Below, one piece after another: positions 32,630 through 44,040 of a DNA stretch of 64,000 nt. Within the stretch, counting starts at the first letter, position 1. Every line of letters starts with the position of its first letter. The position numbers and the translations under genes are program-made. The stretch covers positions 1 through 64,000 of the forward strand of contig JACUTV010000004.1 in assembly GCA_014859645.1 (NCBI GenBank). The letters are read 5' to 3'. The DNA comes from Campylobacterales bacterium. GTDB lineage: Bacteria > Campylobacterota > Campylobacteria > Campylobacterales > Campylobacteraceae. The notes below the pieces were generated by a model, which ran no database searches, was not told the origin of the DNA, and saw only the letters and a list, made by a program, of their open reading frames with translations.

Positions 32630-33657
32630 TATTCAACCATCTCTTCAGTTTCACCTACTTGCAAGATGCCTTGCTCGGCTAATTTTTGCACTTCATCCAC
32701 CACCCGACGCTGAGCCTCCTCCACGTCTTTAACCCGAACGGCTCCTAAAAATTGCATCTCTTCCAAAAAGGCTTCAGAAGCCCTTTGGGACATGTTTTCC
32801 ATGAATTTATTGCGCAATTCTTCCACGGCACCCTTGAGTCCAATCATCAAATCTTTCTTATCGGCAACTTTCAAAATCTCACGGATAGCGCTGTTGTCAA
32901 GCTTCATGATGTCTTCAAAGGTAAACATCATCTCTTTAATAATGGTAGCGAGTTTTTCATCGGTTTGTTCAATGTAACTAATAGTCGCCTTGGAAGCTTT
33001 TTGGCCAAGCCTGTTGAGGATTTCTGCCACGGCGCGTGGGCCCCCCACTTCCACTTTATAAGAGGTGAGCGATTCAAGCTTGCTCTCTAACACTGCCGAG
33101 ACGCGCTTAATCACTGAAGGGGAAATATCTCCCAAATTTGCCATACGAATGGTCACCTCACTGCGCAATTCATCAGGGAAAAACGAGATGGTTTCTGCTG
33201 CACTTGTGGGGTCCATGTGCGCCATAATCAAAGCGATGGTTTGAGGGTGCTCGTTAATGATAAAATCCGCCAATTGTTGGGGTTTGATTTGTGAGAGATA
33301 CCCAAAGCTTTGGGTATTTTCCATGGATTTTGCCAATTTATCCAAAATCTTTTGAGCCACTTCTGGACCAAAGGTTCGGTATAAAATCTCTTTAGCGTAT
33401 TCCATGCCCCCGCTTCGAATAAACTGATTGGATTGCAAGATGGCATAGAACTCTTCAAGCACCGCGCCTGCCACTTGCCGATCAATATTTTTCACCGTGG
33501 CGATATAGCGCGAAATATCTGTAACAATATCTACATCCATGTGGGAAAAAAGCGTTGTTGCTGTATCTTCGCCCAATTGAATCATAAGTATTGCCACTTT
33601 CTCAGGCATGGTAAGTTCATTGTATACTAATTGTTGTTGATCGCTTAATTTAATCAT
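32629..33657 (-). CDS. fliG: Flagellar motor switch protein FliG
   Basis: EHPQTIALIMAHMDP, MFTFEDIMKLDN. Confidence 0.97.
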   Translation of the reverse strand: MIKLSDQQQLVYNELTMPEKVAILMIQLGEDTATTLFSHMDVDIVTDISRYIATVKNIDRQVAGAVLEEFYAILQSNQFIRSGGMEYAKEILYRTFGPEVAQKILDKLAKSMENTQSFGYLSQIKPQQLADFIINEHPQTIALIMAHMDPTSAAETISFFPDELRSEVTIRMANLGDISPSVIKRVSAVLESKLESLTSYKVEVGGPRAVAEILNRLGQKASKATISYIEQTDEKLATIIKEMMFTFEDIMKLDNSAIREILKVADKKDLMIGLKGAVEELRNKFMENMSQRASEAFLEEMQFLGAVRVKDVEEAQRRVVDEVQKLAEQGILQVGETEEMVE

Positions 33658-35366
33658 TAGCCATCCTTCCCTTGCGGCCCATATTCAGTTTCACTCTTAA
33701 TCATCCCTTGCAACAAGCTTGCAACGTCCTCACCACGATCGTTCACCATGGTTTTTAACTTCTCCAAAAGTACATCATAGCGCAACTCTTCTTCGTTGAA
33801 ATCGTCCCCGATTCCTAGCTGTTCTTCCACTTTTTTGCGCGCTTGTCTAAATTTCTCCAAGGTATCTTCTGCTGTTTCATCATCATCCACCTCCTCTAAG
33901 GCTTTAGAGAGTTCTGCTGCCTCATCCTTGGTCTCAATCATGCGTTCACTAAACGGAAGGATGACTTTTTTATAAAAGATAAAGAGAAGAATACCCACGA
34001 ATAGATACTTCAAGAACGGAAGGAGGGGTTCAAGATAGTAGTACGCTGTACTCACGAGGGTTTTTGTTGGCGCTACTCGCCCATCAGGCTGTAGTGGCTT
34101 GAATTCAAAATTACTCACCGTAACTTCATCGCCTCTTGTTTCTTGATAACCAACCGTTTGGCGTACAATCGCCTCAATGCTTTGAAGTTGCTCGGGTGCG
34201 AGAGGGACAAACTCTAGGTTTCTAGTGCCATCCTCTGCGGTACGAAACTCATACCTTCCATCAACAACAACCGCAGCACTTACGCGGTTCACGGTTGCAA
34301 ATTGTCCTTTAATATTGGTGACACGCTTAGAGATTTCATAATTTGTCGTAGCGGAACTTTTGCTTTGCTTTTCTACCAATTGATCATTTTCAATCCCTTC
34401 CACAGGGCCGATATTGCTCACAGCACCCGGAACGCCGCCTACTTGTGCAGGTCGTCTTCCTTCGCGGTTTTCTTCAATAAACTGTTCGCTTCGTGGCACA
34501 GATTCGGGGTCATACTCTTCGCTCGTACTCTCTTTTCTAGCAAAATCAAAATCAATATTTACCTTTGCAACGACCCTATCAACACCCCCGATAACCGGCG
34601 CAAGGACATTGGTGATTTTACGCTCATAGGCTGATTCAAAATCGCGCTTGTATTTGATTTGATTTTGGATAAGTTCGTTTTCATACTCGCCCTCATTGTC
34701 CCCCAAGGGAACACCATCTTGATTCACAATCTTCACATTCTCTGGTGTCATTCGCGATACGGAAGCAGCGACTAAATTTTTAATACCTGTGATTTGATTG
34801 GGCGAAAGGCGCATACTAGAACCAAGTTCTAGCACAACAGAAGCCGTGGGGGGAGATTGCCTTTCGGTAAACACACTTTCTTTAGGGATGGCAATATGCA
34901 CCCCCGCGCGTTCGATAGGTTGAAGGTTTTCAATGGTGCGTGCCAATTCACCCTCAAGTGCTCTTAAATACTTAATCTGTTGTTCAAAATCCGTCGCACC
35001 AAATTCGGTTTTATCAAAAATTTCAAAACCAATCTTACTGTTTTTAGGAATGCCAAGAGCAGCAATACCAATGCGCTCTTTGTATACCACGTCCGAAGGA
35101 ACCAATACCGTTCCTTCGTTATGAATTTTGTAAGGGACTTTGCGCAATTCTAATTGTTGGATGATTAAGGCAGAATCTGCAGCGGAAGTGTTTTCAAACA
35201 AAACGCTGTACCCTGCGTACCCTGAAGACTTTCCACCTTTGTAAAAGCTCAAAAAAACCAAAAAACCAATCACAACGGCAATTGATACTGCTGCTACAAT
35301 GCGTTGTCGCAAGGAGAGCGTTTGAAACAATGAACCAAACTGGTGGAGTAGTACCTTAATGTCCAT
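33657..35366 (-). CDS. fliF: Flagellar MS-ring protein FliF
   Basis: Two TMs, ELARTIENLQPIERAGVHIAIP; fliF-fliG-fliH order. Confidence 0.97.
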   Translation of the reverse strand: MDIKVLLHQFGSLFQTLSLRQRIVAAVSIAVVIGFLVFLSFYKGGKSSGYAGYSVLFENTSAADSALIIQQLELRKVPYKIHNEGTVLVPSDVVYKERIGIAALGIPKNSKIGFEIFDKTEFGATDFEQQIKYLRALEGELARTIENLQPIERAGVHIAIPKESVFTERQSPPTASVVLELGSSMRLSPNQITGIKNLVAASVSRMTPENVKIVNQDGVPLGDNEGEYENELIQNQIKYKRDFESAYERKITNVLAPVIGGVDRVVAKVNIDFDFARKESTSEEYDPESVPRSEQFIEENREGRRPAQVGGVPGAVSNIGPVEGIENDQLVEKQSKSSATTNYEISKRVTNIKGQFATVNRVSAAVVVDGRYEFRTAEDGTRNLEFVPLAPEQLQSIEAIVRQTVGYQETRGDEVTVSNFEFKPLQPDGRVAPTKTLVSTAYYYLEPLLPFLKYLFVGILLFIFYKKVILPFSERMIETKDEAAELSKALEEVDDDETAEDTLEKFRQARKKVEEQLGIGDDFNEEELRYDVLLEKLKTMVNDRGEDVASLLQGMIKSETEYGPQGKDG

Positions 35367-35378
35367 TAGACTCCCATC

Positions 35379-36500
35379 TTAACAATATGCGCGTTTAAAG
35401 ATTTCAAAAAACCGACTGTTTTGCTCTGGTGTGCCGATAGTTACTCGCACAGCATTCATTCCGTATGCGGAGAGGTCTCGGATAATTATACCTTTTTCAA
35501 GCAAGGATTGGGCAATGGTTGAGGCACTTTTCCCCTCAGAAAAGGCAAGGGTGATGAAATTGGTATAACTCTCAATAAAATCAAACCCAAGGGCTTTTGC
35601 CTCTGCTTCATACCGTTTCATTTCACGAAAATTCTCTTCCATGCAGTGGGTGACAAAAGCCTCATCTTTTAAGGCTTCAATGGCCGCTTTTAGGCTCAAT
35701 GTAGTGATGTTAAACGGAGGGCGCAACTTATGCAAGGTGTGAATGAGCCCCGCTTCACCAATCCCATAACCGCACCGCATCCCCCCTAGTCCGTAGGCTT
35801 TTGAGAAGGTACCAAGGTAGAGAACATTAGGGAACTCTTCGATGAATGCTTTAGGGTTGATTGCTTTGGCTGGGTCTTTAAACGCAGCATATTCTTGATA
35901 CGCCCCATCCACAACTACGAGGATATTAGGGTCTACTTCTCTTAAAAACGTCTTGATTTCCTCGGTGTCAATCCCTTCGCCCAAGGGGTTATTCGGAAGG
36001 CATAAAAAGAGTACACCGATGGCTCCTTTGTGGGTAGCCAATAAGGCTCTAAACTCATTTAAATTGTGCATTTTAGAAGGGGTTTTAAAAATGGTCGCAC
36101 CCGTTTGTTTGCCATAGATTTCATACATGGCAAAGGTGACACCCGCCATTAAAATTCCCTGATTTGGGTTGGCTTTAGCATGCAGGGCAAACCCAATCAC
36201 TTGGTCGCTTCCTGCGCCAACAATCACATTTTCTTTTCCCACGCCAAAGCGTGACGCTAGCCCTTCTTTGAGCTCATACATGCTGTCGTCTGGGTACAAA
36301 TGGGCCCGTGTGCTCTCTTGTTGGATGGCTGCTAAAACCCGAGGGCTACACCCGCGCGGGTTTTCATTGCTCGCAAGCTTAATCACATCACTGGGGCTAA
36401 TGCCATACTCTCTCACCACAAGCTCGATAGGCTTTCCCGCCTCGTAATTTTTCAAACCATCCAATACGGGGTTGAACGTCATTTTATTCTCCTGCAACAT
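35379..36500 (-). CDS. hisC: Histidinol-phosphate aminotransferase
   Basis: [30 protein letters not shown]. Confidence 0.92.
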   Translation of the reverse strand: MLQENKMTFNPVLDGLKNYEAGKPIELVVREYGISPSDVIKLASNENPRGCSPRVLAAIQQESTRAHLYPDDSMYELKEGLASRFGVGKENVIVGAGSDQVIGFALHAKANPNQGILMAGVTFAMYEIYGKQTGATIFKTPSKMHNLNEFRALLATHKGAIGVLFLCLPNNPLGEGIDTEEIKTFLREVDPNILVVVDGAYQEYAAFKDPAKAINPKAFIEEFPNVLYLGTFSKAYGLGGMRCGYGIGEAGLIHTLHKLRPPFNITTLSLKAAIEALKDEAFVTHCMEENFREMKRYEAEAKALGFDFIESYTNFITLAFSEGKSASTIAQSLLEKGIIIRDLSAYGMNAVRVTIGTPEQNSRFFEIFKRAYC

Positions 36501-37554
36501 AGCTCCCTAGCCATTTGATTTGGTGTTTATTTTGGTTTTCTTTGAGTACACTTTGGACATTTTCATCGTCAATATGCCCTTCAAAATCCAGATAAAAAAC
36601 CGTCTTAAATCCCCGTTCTTTTGCGGGTCTGGATTCGATTTTGGTCAAATTCACCTTGCTGTTTTGAAAAGATTGCAAAAACTCCACCAAACCACCTGGC
36701 TTGTCGTCTGTTTTGGCAAGAACAGAGGTTTTATTGCGCACCCCTGGCTTATTTTTAAAATCACTCAAAATCAAAAAGCGGGTTTTATTGGCAAGATTGT
36801 CTTCAATTTTTCCAAACAAAATGGGCACATTATAAAGCTTTGCAGCAATGTGCGAACAAATCGCCGCGGCTTCAGGGTCTTCACTGGCGCGTTTTGCCGC
36901 TTCTGCGGTAGATTTTGTAGGAATAAATTCTACCTCAAACAGTTGATGCTCTTCTAAAAACTTTCGGCATTGGTTGTACCCTTGGGGGTGAGAATAGATG
37001 CGTTTAATTCCTTCTATTTTTTCTGTCCTCGTGGCAAAAGAGTGGTGAATATCCATGTAGATTTCCGCTACGATTTTAATCTCATCGTAACTTCCTAAGC
37101 AATCAAGGGTTTCCCCTACGGCACCTTCGGTATTGTTTTCAATGGGCACCACGCCGTATTTGGCTTCTTTGTTGGCCAACACCCGAAACACGGCTTCCAC
37201 AGAACTCAAAGAAAGGTAGTTTCCCATGGCACCAAAACGGCTTTGGGCAACTTGGTGAGTATAGCTTCCTTTGGGGCCTAAATAGGCTACTTTTTCAGGC
37301 ATTTCAAGGTTGCGGCTCACCGCAAAGATTTCAAAAAAGATAGCTTCGATAGCCGCGTCATTTAAGTTGCCATCGTTGATTTTTTTCAAACGGTCTAAAA
37401 TCTCACGCTCGCGCTCTGGACGGTAGATTGAGGTGCCACTGGTGTGTTTTAAAAGCCCAATGGCTTTCACGGATTTCATGCGCTCATTGAGCAAGGCGAT
37501 AAGCTGGTTATCAATCGCGTCAATCGCGGCGCGGTAGGTTTCAATCTGACTCAC
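36484..37554 (-). CDS. pheA: Chorismate mutase/prephenate dehydratase
   Basis: N-terminal chorismate mutase, [16 protein letters not shown] region [21 protein letters not shown]. Confidence 0.95.
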   Translation of the reverse strand: MSQIETYRAAIDAIDNQLIALLNERMKSVKAIGLLKHTSGTSIYRPEREREILDRLKKINDGNLNDAAIEAIFFEIFAVSRNLEMPEKVAYLGPKGSYTHQVAQSRFGAMGNYLSLSSVEAVFRVLANKEAKYGVVPIENNTEGAVGETLDCLGSYDEIKIVAEIYMDIHHSFATRTEKIEGIKRIYSHPQGYNQCRKFLEEHQLFEVEFIPTKSTAEAAKRASEDPEAAAICSHIAAKLYNVPILFGKIEDNLANKTRFLILSDFKNKPGVRNKTSVLAKTDDKPGGLVEFLQSFQNSKVNLTKIESRPAKERGFKTVFYLDFEGHIDDENVQSVLKENQNKHQIKWLGSYVAGE

Positions 37555-38324
37555 ATGCTCTCCTTCAAAACTTCTGCCACCGTGGCATACACCGCGTCAA
37601 TACTCTCTTTTATGGGGGCGATTTCTGCTTCGTTTTGGCATTTTCCACTCAACACAAGTATAGTTTCCATACCCAACGCCTTAGCCCCAAGCAAATCACC
37701 TTTGGCGTCATCGCTAATCATGCAAATATCTTCCCACGCTAAGGCTTCCTTCTGCGTGCGAAGTACCGCAAGGGCAGTTTCGTAAAAGGCGGGACTAGGC
37801 TTTCCAATCACCCGAGTTTCACGACTTGTGGCATAGGAAAGCATGGCTAAAATAGCCCCCACACCAGGGTACTTGCGTCCGTGTTTAGCGTACACACTCG
37901 TGCCGTGCATTCCCACAATCCTAGCACCTGTTAACGCTGCCTCAATCATACTTGCAAAGGCGGTTGCATCAAACGCAGTATCACTAGCAATCAGCACCGT
38001 TTTAGGCTCTTTGGCTTGGGTGTCATACCCTTTACATGTAAGGACATTTTCAAATGCCCTAGGGCCAAACGCGATGACTTCTTTCTCAGTAATGACCGTA
38101 TCTAACACCATAAAAGGGTCCAAATAATGTCTTACATGTAAGCCACTTTTGCGCAAGAAGGTTAAAAAATCTTCGCTGTTTTCTTTGGTGTTGTTGGTCA
38201 CAACACAATAAGGCGTGTTTGTGGCATTGAGGTGGTCAATGAGCGCGCATGCCCCAGGCAGCGGAGATTTGTCCACGTCACTCAATAGCGTGCCTTGCAC
38301 GTCTACTAAGTACCCTACAGGCAT
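37551..38324 (-). CDS. HAD-IIA family hydrolase (NagD-like)
   Basis: LVDVQGTLL, TNNTKE, GKPSPAFYE, DDAKGDLLGA motifs. Confidence 0.85.
   Translation of the reverse strand: MPVGYLVDVQGTLLSDVDKSPLPGACALIDHLNATNTPYCVVTNNTKENSEDFLTFLRKSGLHVRHYLDPFMVLDTVITEKEVIAFGPRAFENVLTCKGYDTQAKEPKTVLIASDTAFDATAFASMIEAALTGARIVGMHGTSVYAKHGRKYPGVGAILAMLSYATSRETRVIGKPSPAFYETALAVLRTQKEALAWEDICMISDDAKGDLLGAKALGMETILVLSGKCQNEAEIAPIKESIDAVYATVAEVLKESM
38032..38041. repeat. TTACATGTAA in HAD hydrolase gene (copy 1)
   Basis: Exact decamer; LTCK frame. Confidence 0.9.
38132..38141. repeat. TTACATGTAA in HAD hydrolase gene (copy 2)
   Basis: Exact decamer; LHVR frame. Confidence 0.9.
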
Positions 38325-39514
38325 GCTTCTTCCAAAGCGATAAGGGTTTCAAAGGTTTCCCGTTGGCGAATCAACCGATCCTCTCCCGCCTCAACAGCTA
38401 CTTCAGCTGCGCGTCCTCTGGTGTTGTAATTGCTACTCATGGTAAACCCGTACGCCCCTGCGCTGTGAATGACCAACAAGTCATTGTGTTTTGTGGGTGA
38501 GAGCAAGACATTTTTAGCAAAAAAATCGCCACTTTCGCACACAGGCCCGACAATATCTGCCAAAGAAGCTTCCCCCTCGCCTCCAAGTAATTCTACGCGG
38601 TGGTAGGCTTGGTAAAGGCTAGGGCGAATCAAGTCATTCATGGCACCATCCACCACCACAAACCGTTTACCTGCGTTGGTTTTTTCGTACAAAACGCGGG
38701 TTAAAAAGTACCCACAATTGCCCACTAAAAAGCGACCCGGTTCGCACACCAAGGTCACGTCTAAACCCTTGAGCGTGTTTAAAATCACTTGGGCGTAATT
38801 GTACGGATCAATGGTCTGTTCTTGGTCGTATTGAATCCCAAGTCCGCCACCTATGTCAAAAAACTTCAGCTTGATTTCAAGGGCTTGGAGGCTTCGCACG
38901 AGGTCTGAGACAACCTTGGCCGCTTCATAAAAGGGCTCCAAGTCCGTAATCTGAGAACCAATGTGAAAGTGAATGCCTACGGGTTCAAGAACGCTAGAAT
39001 GTTTTGCGTAAATATAAAGCCGTTTGGCCACATCCAACTCTACTCCAAACTTATTTTCATGGAGTCCTGTGGAAATGTAGGGGTGAGTTTTAGGGTCGAT
39101 GTTAGGATTAACGCGGATGCTAATGCGCGCAACTTCACCCAAAGACGCCGCAATGGTTTCCACCCGTAGCATCTCAGCTTCACTTTCAAGGTTTAGCATT
39201 AAAATACCCAGTTCTAGGGCTTCTTGGATTTCTTCATCCTTCTTACCCACACCGCTAAAAATAATCTTATAAGCAGGAATGCCTGCTCTTAATGCGCGCT
39301 TTACCTCGCCGATAGAAACACAATCGCATCCTGAACCAAGCCCTGCCAAATGGCGAATCACCGAAAGGTTTGAATTGGCTTTTAGTGCATAACACACGAG
39401 AGATTTACGCGCTTTAAAGGCGTTTTTAAGTGCCGTGTATTGGGTGGTGATGGCATCAAAATCATAAACATAAAGGGGGGTTTTGTAGTGCTGTGCTAGC
39501 GCCTCAAACTGCAT
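38315..39514 (-). CDS. lysA: Diaminopimelate decarboxylase
   Basis: YALKANSN, HFHIGSQI, EPGRFLV, CESGDFFAK. Confidence 0.96.
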   Translation of the reverse strand: MQFEALAQHYKTPLYVYDFDAITTQYTALKNAFKARKSLVCYALKANSNLSVIRHLAGLGSGCDCVSIGEVKRALRAGIPAYKIIFSGVGKKDEEIQEALELGILMLNLESEAEMLRVETIAASLGEVARISIRVNPNIDPKTHPYISTGLHENKFGVELDVAKRLYIYAKHSSVLEPVGIHFHIGSQITDLEPFYEAAKVVSDLVRSLQALEIKLKFFDIGGGLGIQYDQEQTIDPYNYAQVILNTLKGLDVTLVCEPGRFLVGNCGYFLTRVLYEKTNAGKRFVVVDGAMNDLIRPSLYQAYHRVELLGGEGEASLADIVGPVCESGDFFAKNVLLSPTKHNDLLVIHSAGAYGFTMSSNYNTRGRAAEVAVEAGEDRLIRQRETFETLIALEEACL

Positions 39515-39596
39515 GAAATTCCTTGTTTGGATAGGTCAAGCTCTCATTTTACTAAAAGTAGGCTAAAACTAAGTTAACGACACGCTTGTTGCACGC

Positions 39597-40670
39597 TCAT
39601 CGATGGCGGTAAAACAGCGATAAAGCCACCCCTCCCATCAACAAAATAGGCAGCGCGATACCAAGCTCTGGTAAGATAACCCCCGTGGTGGAAAACTTGG
39701 TGAGCACAAAGAGTAATCCCCACGTGCTTAACGTCGCGATCACAAAAATAAAACTCAAAAAAGCTAAGTTAAAAAATCGCGCGGAGGCAGGGAGGAAAAA
39801 ATATAAAATGACGAGCATTAAGGGAGCAAATAAGGGAAAAAGCACCATGGTGTAGAGGGAAGTTTTCACCCCTTTGGTATCGATACCTTGGGCAGAAAAA
39901 AAGCGTAAGGCGTCTAAGGCATCGGTGATAGAAAGTGCAATGCCTCCTTGGTGGGCATTTTCAATAATCTTTGGCTTAAAGCCCTTTAAAGCCGTTGTGC
40001 TAGCCATGGGAGTAACCTGAAGGCCCGCATCTTCTAAGGATTTTACATTGGGTTTTTGGGTGACGATGACGTCTTCAAGGTACCATTCGTTACGCTGAAA
40101 CACACCCTTTGCTGCTTCTGTGACACTTCTTAGTTGTGTCCCTTCCACTTCAAAAATCCTAATCCCCTGCGCTTCTTGTTTGATGGGGTCGAGAGTGGCG
40201 ATGTACACATAACTGGTTTCATATTTTAAAAACAGATCCGATGAAATGGGGGCAATACGGTGGTTTTTAAGCAAGTGGCTGCGGTATTCGTATGCGTAGA
40301 CAAAGGGGGTAAAATTGAGGCTAATATACGCCCCTGTTAGCACCATAGCACACACAAAAAGAGGTTTGAGGAGTTGTGCTTTAGAAATACCTGCAGCGTA
40401 CATGCAGATGAGTTCATTGGAGCGAATCATGGAAAATTTTGACACAATCATAGCAAATACAATCGCCAAAGGAAGGGCGTAATTCACCGCAGTAAGGGCG
40501 TTGAGTGAAACATACAACAGCTGTAAGTTTGCAGAGGCTGGCAAGTCTTTGAAGTTGGTGATTAAATCCACGCCTGCGTAGAAAAAAACAAGTCCAAGGA
40601 AAATAATAAATACGTTTTTTAAGTAGACGATGGCCACATACCGTTGGTAAAGTTTTGTCATGAAGCGCAC
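39597..40670 (-). CDS. LptF/LptG-family LPS export permease
   Basis: Six-TM YjgP/YjgQ-type protein. Confidence 0.85.
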   Translation of the reverse strand: MRFMTKLYQRYVAIVYLKNVFIIFLGLVFFYAGVDLITNFKDLPASANLQLLYVSLNALTAVNYALPLAIVFAMIVSKFSMIRSNELICMYAAGISKAQLLKPLFVCAMVLTGAYISLNFTPFVYAYEYRSHLLKNHRIAPISSDLFLKYETSYVYIATLDPIKQEAQGIRIFEVEGTQLRSVTEAAKGVFQRNEWYLEDVIVTQKPNVKSLEDAGLQVTPMASTTALKGFKPKIIENAHQGGIALSITDALDALRFFSAQGIDTKGVKTSLYTMVLFPLFAPLMLVILYFFLPASARFFNLAFLSFIFVIATLSTWGLLFVLTKFSTTGVILPELGIALPILLMGGVALSLFYRHR

Positions 40671-41221
40671 ATTCCTTTCTTACATGTAAAGGCCGCAGTG
40701 ACTTCTGCGGGAGAACTGTTTTGTAACGCTGTTATCGCATTTTTTGCGTGCTCTATAACTTTTTTTAAACACGCGTGTTCTTCTTGCCTAAAGGGTTGCA
40801 ACACATGGGAAACTACGGCGTCTTTAGAGACAGGTTTCCCAATGCCAAGACGCACACGAAAATACTCCGACCCGATGTGTTGATCTACTGATTTAAGCCC
40901 GTTATGCCCACCGTGTCCGCCCCCTGTTTTAAAGCGCACAACGCCTAGCTCAAGGTCCAAATCATCGTGTATCACCACCACATTTTCTGGCTTAAAATAA
41001 TCGCACACTGCGCGAACACTTTCGCCCGAAAGGTTCATGTACGTGAGGGGTTTAAGAAAAAGGATTTGGGAGGTTTTATACAGTTCCCCTTTGAATTGGG
41101 GCTTTGAAATAGAAGTGGTGGGTTGGTCAGCGATCAGCGCATCGATGACCATAAACCCGATATTATGGCGTGTGGTTGCATAGGCTTGCGTAGGATTGCC
41201 GAGCCCTACAACCAACGTCAC
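40658..41221 (-). CDS. pth: Peptidyl-tRNA hydrolase
   Basis: VVGLGNPTQAYATTRHNIGFM; HDDLDLELG; GGGHGGHNGLKS. Confidence 0.96.
   Translation of the reverse strand: MTLVVGLGNPTQAYATTRHNIGFMVIDALIADQPTTSISKPQFKGELYKTSQILFLKPLTYMNLSGESVRAVCDYFKPENVVVIHDDLDLELGVVRFKTGGGHGGHNGLKSVDQHIGSEYFRVRLGIGKPVSKDAVVSHVLQPFRQEEHACLKKVIEHAKNAITALQNSSPAEVTAAFTCKKGMCAS
40680..40689. repeat. TTACATGTAA near the 3' end of pth
   Basis: Exact decamer; FTCK frame. Confidence 0.9.
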
Positions 41222-41230
41222 GCATCAGCC

Positions 41231-41767
41231 TTATTTGGCTTTAATAACCCCAAGAACAGCAATACGATCTGCATCCATCATTTCGATGGTCTCAGGGGTT
41301 TCCATGTCGCGCACCAAAATCGTGTCGCCCACATCTAACTTGCTTACATCTACAGAAAAGAAAGCAGGAAGATTTTCCGCTTTGCAGCGTACGCTTAAGC
41401 GTTTTTTTGATTGAACCAAAACACCTTTGTTTTTCAAACCAATAGGTGTGCCAACAGGCTTGACAGGAATCATGTATTTACCCACAACGCCTTCTTGTGC
41501 AACTTTTAAATCAACATGCACCAAACGACTTGTAAGGGGGTCTTTTTGGTACTCTACGATGACGACTTGCAATGTCTGTTCGCCAACTTTGACAGGGAAC
41601 GCTAACGTCTCTTTTTTACGAACGACTTTAATAAATTCGTTCTCTTTAAACGCTGCATTGATATTGTTAAATCCCTTGCCATAAATGTTAGCAATTAGAT
41701 AACCATCTCGTCTTAGAGCTTTTGTGCTCTTCTTCTCGATACTCTCTCTAATGATACCTTCCAACAT
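41231..41767 (-). CDS. rplY: 50S ribosomal protein L25/Ctc
   Basis: L25 sequence ([12 protein letters not shown]); next to pth. Confidence 0.93.
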   Translation of the reverse strand: MLEGIIRESIEKKSTKALRRDGYLIANIYGKGFNNINAAFKENEFIKVVRKKETLAFPVKVGEQTLQVVIVEYQKDPLTSRLVHVDLKVAQEGVVGKYMIPVKPVGTPIGLKNKGVLVQSKKRLSVRCKAENLPAFFSVDVSKLDVGDTILVRDMETPETIEMMDADRIAVLGVIKAK

Positions 41768-41844
41768 ACTGTTGATCCTTGTGAAAAATTGAGGGTTGGA
41801 TTATAGCAAGTTTCCCTTAAAGAAGAACTAAAGCTACCATCACC

Positions 41845-43035
41845 TTAGAGTTTTAAGCGCAAAATATCCGTATCGACGCGTGTTTGGTCGTAAAACTCTT
41901 CGCGCTTTGCATTTTTTTGTTCTGTCTCTGCATCGTAAAATTCCAGTTTCATTTTCAAGTCACTCGAGGAGGTGGCGTGAAGTACGGCTTCTTGAAAGGT
42001 GATGTAACCTTGCGCATACAACTCCAATAATGCTTGGTCAAATGTTTGGGACTTGTATGCTTCCTTCCCTTCTTTGATGGCGTCTAAAATCTCATTGTCG
42101 CGCCCTTCTAAAATCAACCCTTCCACCCGCGCATTTTTCACAAGCACTTCCACTGCGGCCATGCGCCCTCCCGCTTTGGTGCGCACAAGCCGTTGGGAAA
42201 CTACCCCTTGCAAGACCGAAGAAAGGGACATTTTGATGCGGTTTTGCTCACTCCCTGGAAACATTCCAATGATGCGATTAATGGTCTCTTTAGCATCTAC
42301 CGTGTGGAGTGTTGAGAGCACAAGGTGGCCTGTTTCTGCTGCATGGAGTGCTGTTTCTACGGTCTCAAGATCACGCATCTCGCCCACCAAAATAACATCG
42401 GGGTCTTCTCGCAATGCGGCGCGCAGTGAGTCGGAAAAATTCAGCGCATCTTGCCCGATGGCCCGTTGATTGATAATACATTTGTCGTCTTTATACACGT
42501 ATTCGACAGGATCTTCGATGGTGATGATATGCTTTTTCCAAGTTTGGTTAATGTAGTTAATCATGGAAGCTAGGGTGGTTGTTTTTCCGCTTCCCGTAGG
42601 GCCTGTCACAAGCACCAAGCCGCGCGTGACACCGCAAAATTTTTCCACGATGTTTGGAAGATGCAAGGATTCAAAGGTAGGAAGTGTGGAAGGGATAGTC
42701 CGAAAGACGCCCGACATGCCATCCACTTGAAAAAAGAGATTGACACGAAAACGATATTCTTCGTTGAGCTTAAAGGTAAAGTCAATGTTTTTTTGCGCAA
42801 CCAACTCCGAAAAGCGAGAGCGCAACAATTCCTTGGCCAACGTAAGCCCGTCTTGATAGCTCAAAATATCGTGGGAAAGGGAAACAATTTCACCGTTAAT
42901 TCTCCCTCGAATAGTGGAACCTGTCTTTACATGTAAGTCACTTCCGTTGAGTTCAATGAGTCTAGCAAGGTAATGTTTTAATTTCTTAGTCTGTTCAAAG
43001 GTAAGTTCACTAATATTTACTTCTGCTAGCGCCAT
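41845..43035 (-). CDS. pilT: PilT-family ATPase (type IV pilus retraction)
   Basis: [49 protein letters not shown]. Confidence 0.92.
   Translation of the reverse strand: MALAEVNISELTFEQTKKLKHYLARLIELNGSDLHVKTGSTIRGRINGEIVSLSHDILSYQDGLTLAKELLRSRFSELVAQKNIDFTFKLNEEYRFRVNLFFQVDGMSGVFRTIPSTLPTFESLHLPNIVEKFCGVTRGLVLVTGPTGSGKTTTLASMINYINQTWKKHIITIEDPVEYVYKDDKCIINQRAIGQDALNFSDSLRAALREDPDVILVGEMRDLETVETALHAAETGHLVLSTLHTVDAKETINRIIGMFPGSEQNRIKMSLSSVLQGVVSQRLVRTKAGGRMAAVEVLVKNARVEGLILEGRDNEILDAIKEGKEAYKSQTFDQALLELYAQGYITFQEAVLHATSSSDLKMKLEFYDAETEQKNAKREEFYDQTRVDTDILRLKL
42927..42936. repeat. TTACATGTAA in pilT
   Basis: Exact decamer; LHVK frame. Confidence 0.9.
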
Positions 43036-43044
43036 TGGTTCTCC

Positions 43045-44031
43045 TTAACGCAAAGTGTTGAGTAATTCGCGAAAGGCTTGATGAAACGCTTCAAGCCCCT
43101 CATTCATCAAGGTTTCATACACTGTTTCCATCACTACTCCCGCATCAGCGATTTCTTGAAAATATGCCTCGATTTGCCCTTCATTTAAAGGTGTGTGCGG
43201 TGCCTTAGCACCCACGTTCAAAAAGGCATGTAGAGTTTCGAGGGGCGCTGTGTTGATGGCATTGGGGAAAAGTAACGCTTGAACATAATGGTCCGCGCTG
43301 ACCCCTTCGCCTTTTACTCCTGTACTAGCAAACAAGCACCGCACATGGGAAAGCCCACGCTTTTCAATCGCGTTATAAATACCCATAGCATTCACCACAC
43401 CCACCGTAAAAGGCGCCATATTTTGCTGGGTTAATACAGGGTCAAGCATGCGGTCAAAGCGGCTTACAAACACACTAATCACCCCTTTTGGTCTTCCGCT
43501 CACGCAAGCATTACCACCCGCTTCAAACGCGTCCAAACATCCTTGGGCTTGTGTCAGAGAAAACACCAAGGTCGCATTGACGTTGATTCCCTCACGCATG
43601 AGTGTTTCCATCGCGTCAAATCCTGCCTTAGTTGCAGGCACTTTTATCATCACATTAGGCATGCCAATCGCCGCAAAAAGACGTTTTCCCTCGGCAATAG
43701 TCCCCTTGGTATCGTCACTTAAAAAAGGATCTACTTCGATGCTAATAAACCCATCATCATCCGCTTCGTATTGGGGCAATAACACCTTCGCCGCTTGTTG
43801 AATGTCCGCAATAGCAAGGGCTTCGTAAATCTCTTTGGGCGGTTTTCCACTGAGGGATTTTTTTGCATCTTGGTAGGCAGCAGAGGTAAGAAATGCAGTT
43901 TTAAAAATAGCGGGATTACTAGTAGCGCCGTTGATGTTGCCGTCTTTAATGAGTTCTAAAAAGCCTTGGGCTAAAAAGTTTTTTTCAACAAAATCACACC
44001 ACAATGAAAAACGTTCGTTCGGTAAATACAT
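43045..44031 (-). CDS. tal: Transaldolase
   Basis: GATSNPAIF, MIKVPATKAG. Confidence 0.92.
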   Translation of the reverse strand: MYLPNERFSLWCDFVEKNFLAQGFLELIKDGNINGATSNPAIFKTAFLTSAAYQDAKKSLSGKPPKEIYEALAIADIQQAAKVLLPQYEADDDGFISIEVDPFLSDDTKGTIAEGKRLFAAIGMPNVMIKVPATKAGFDAMETLMREGINVNATLVFSLTQAQGCLDAFEAGGNACVSGRPKGVISVFVSRFDRMLDPVLTQQNMAPFTVGVVNAMGIYNAIEKRGLSHVRCLFASTGVKGEGVSADHYVQALLFPNAINTAPLETLHAFLNVGAKAPHTPLNEGQIEAYFQEIADAGVVMETVYETLMNEGLEAFHQAFRELLNTLR

Positions 44032-44040
44032 CGCTACTCC

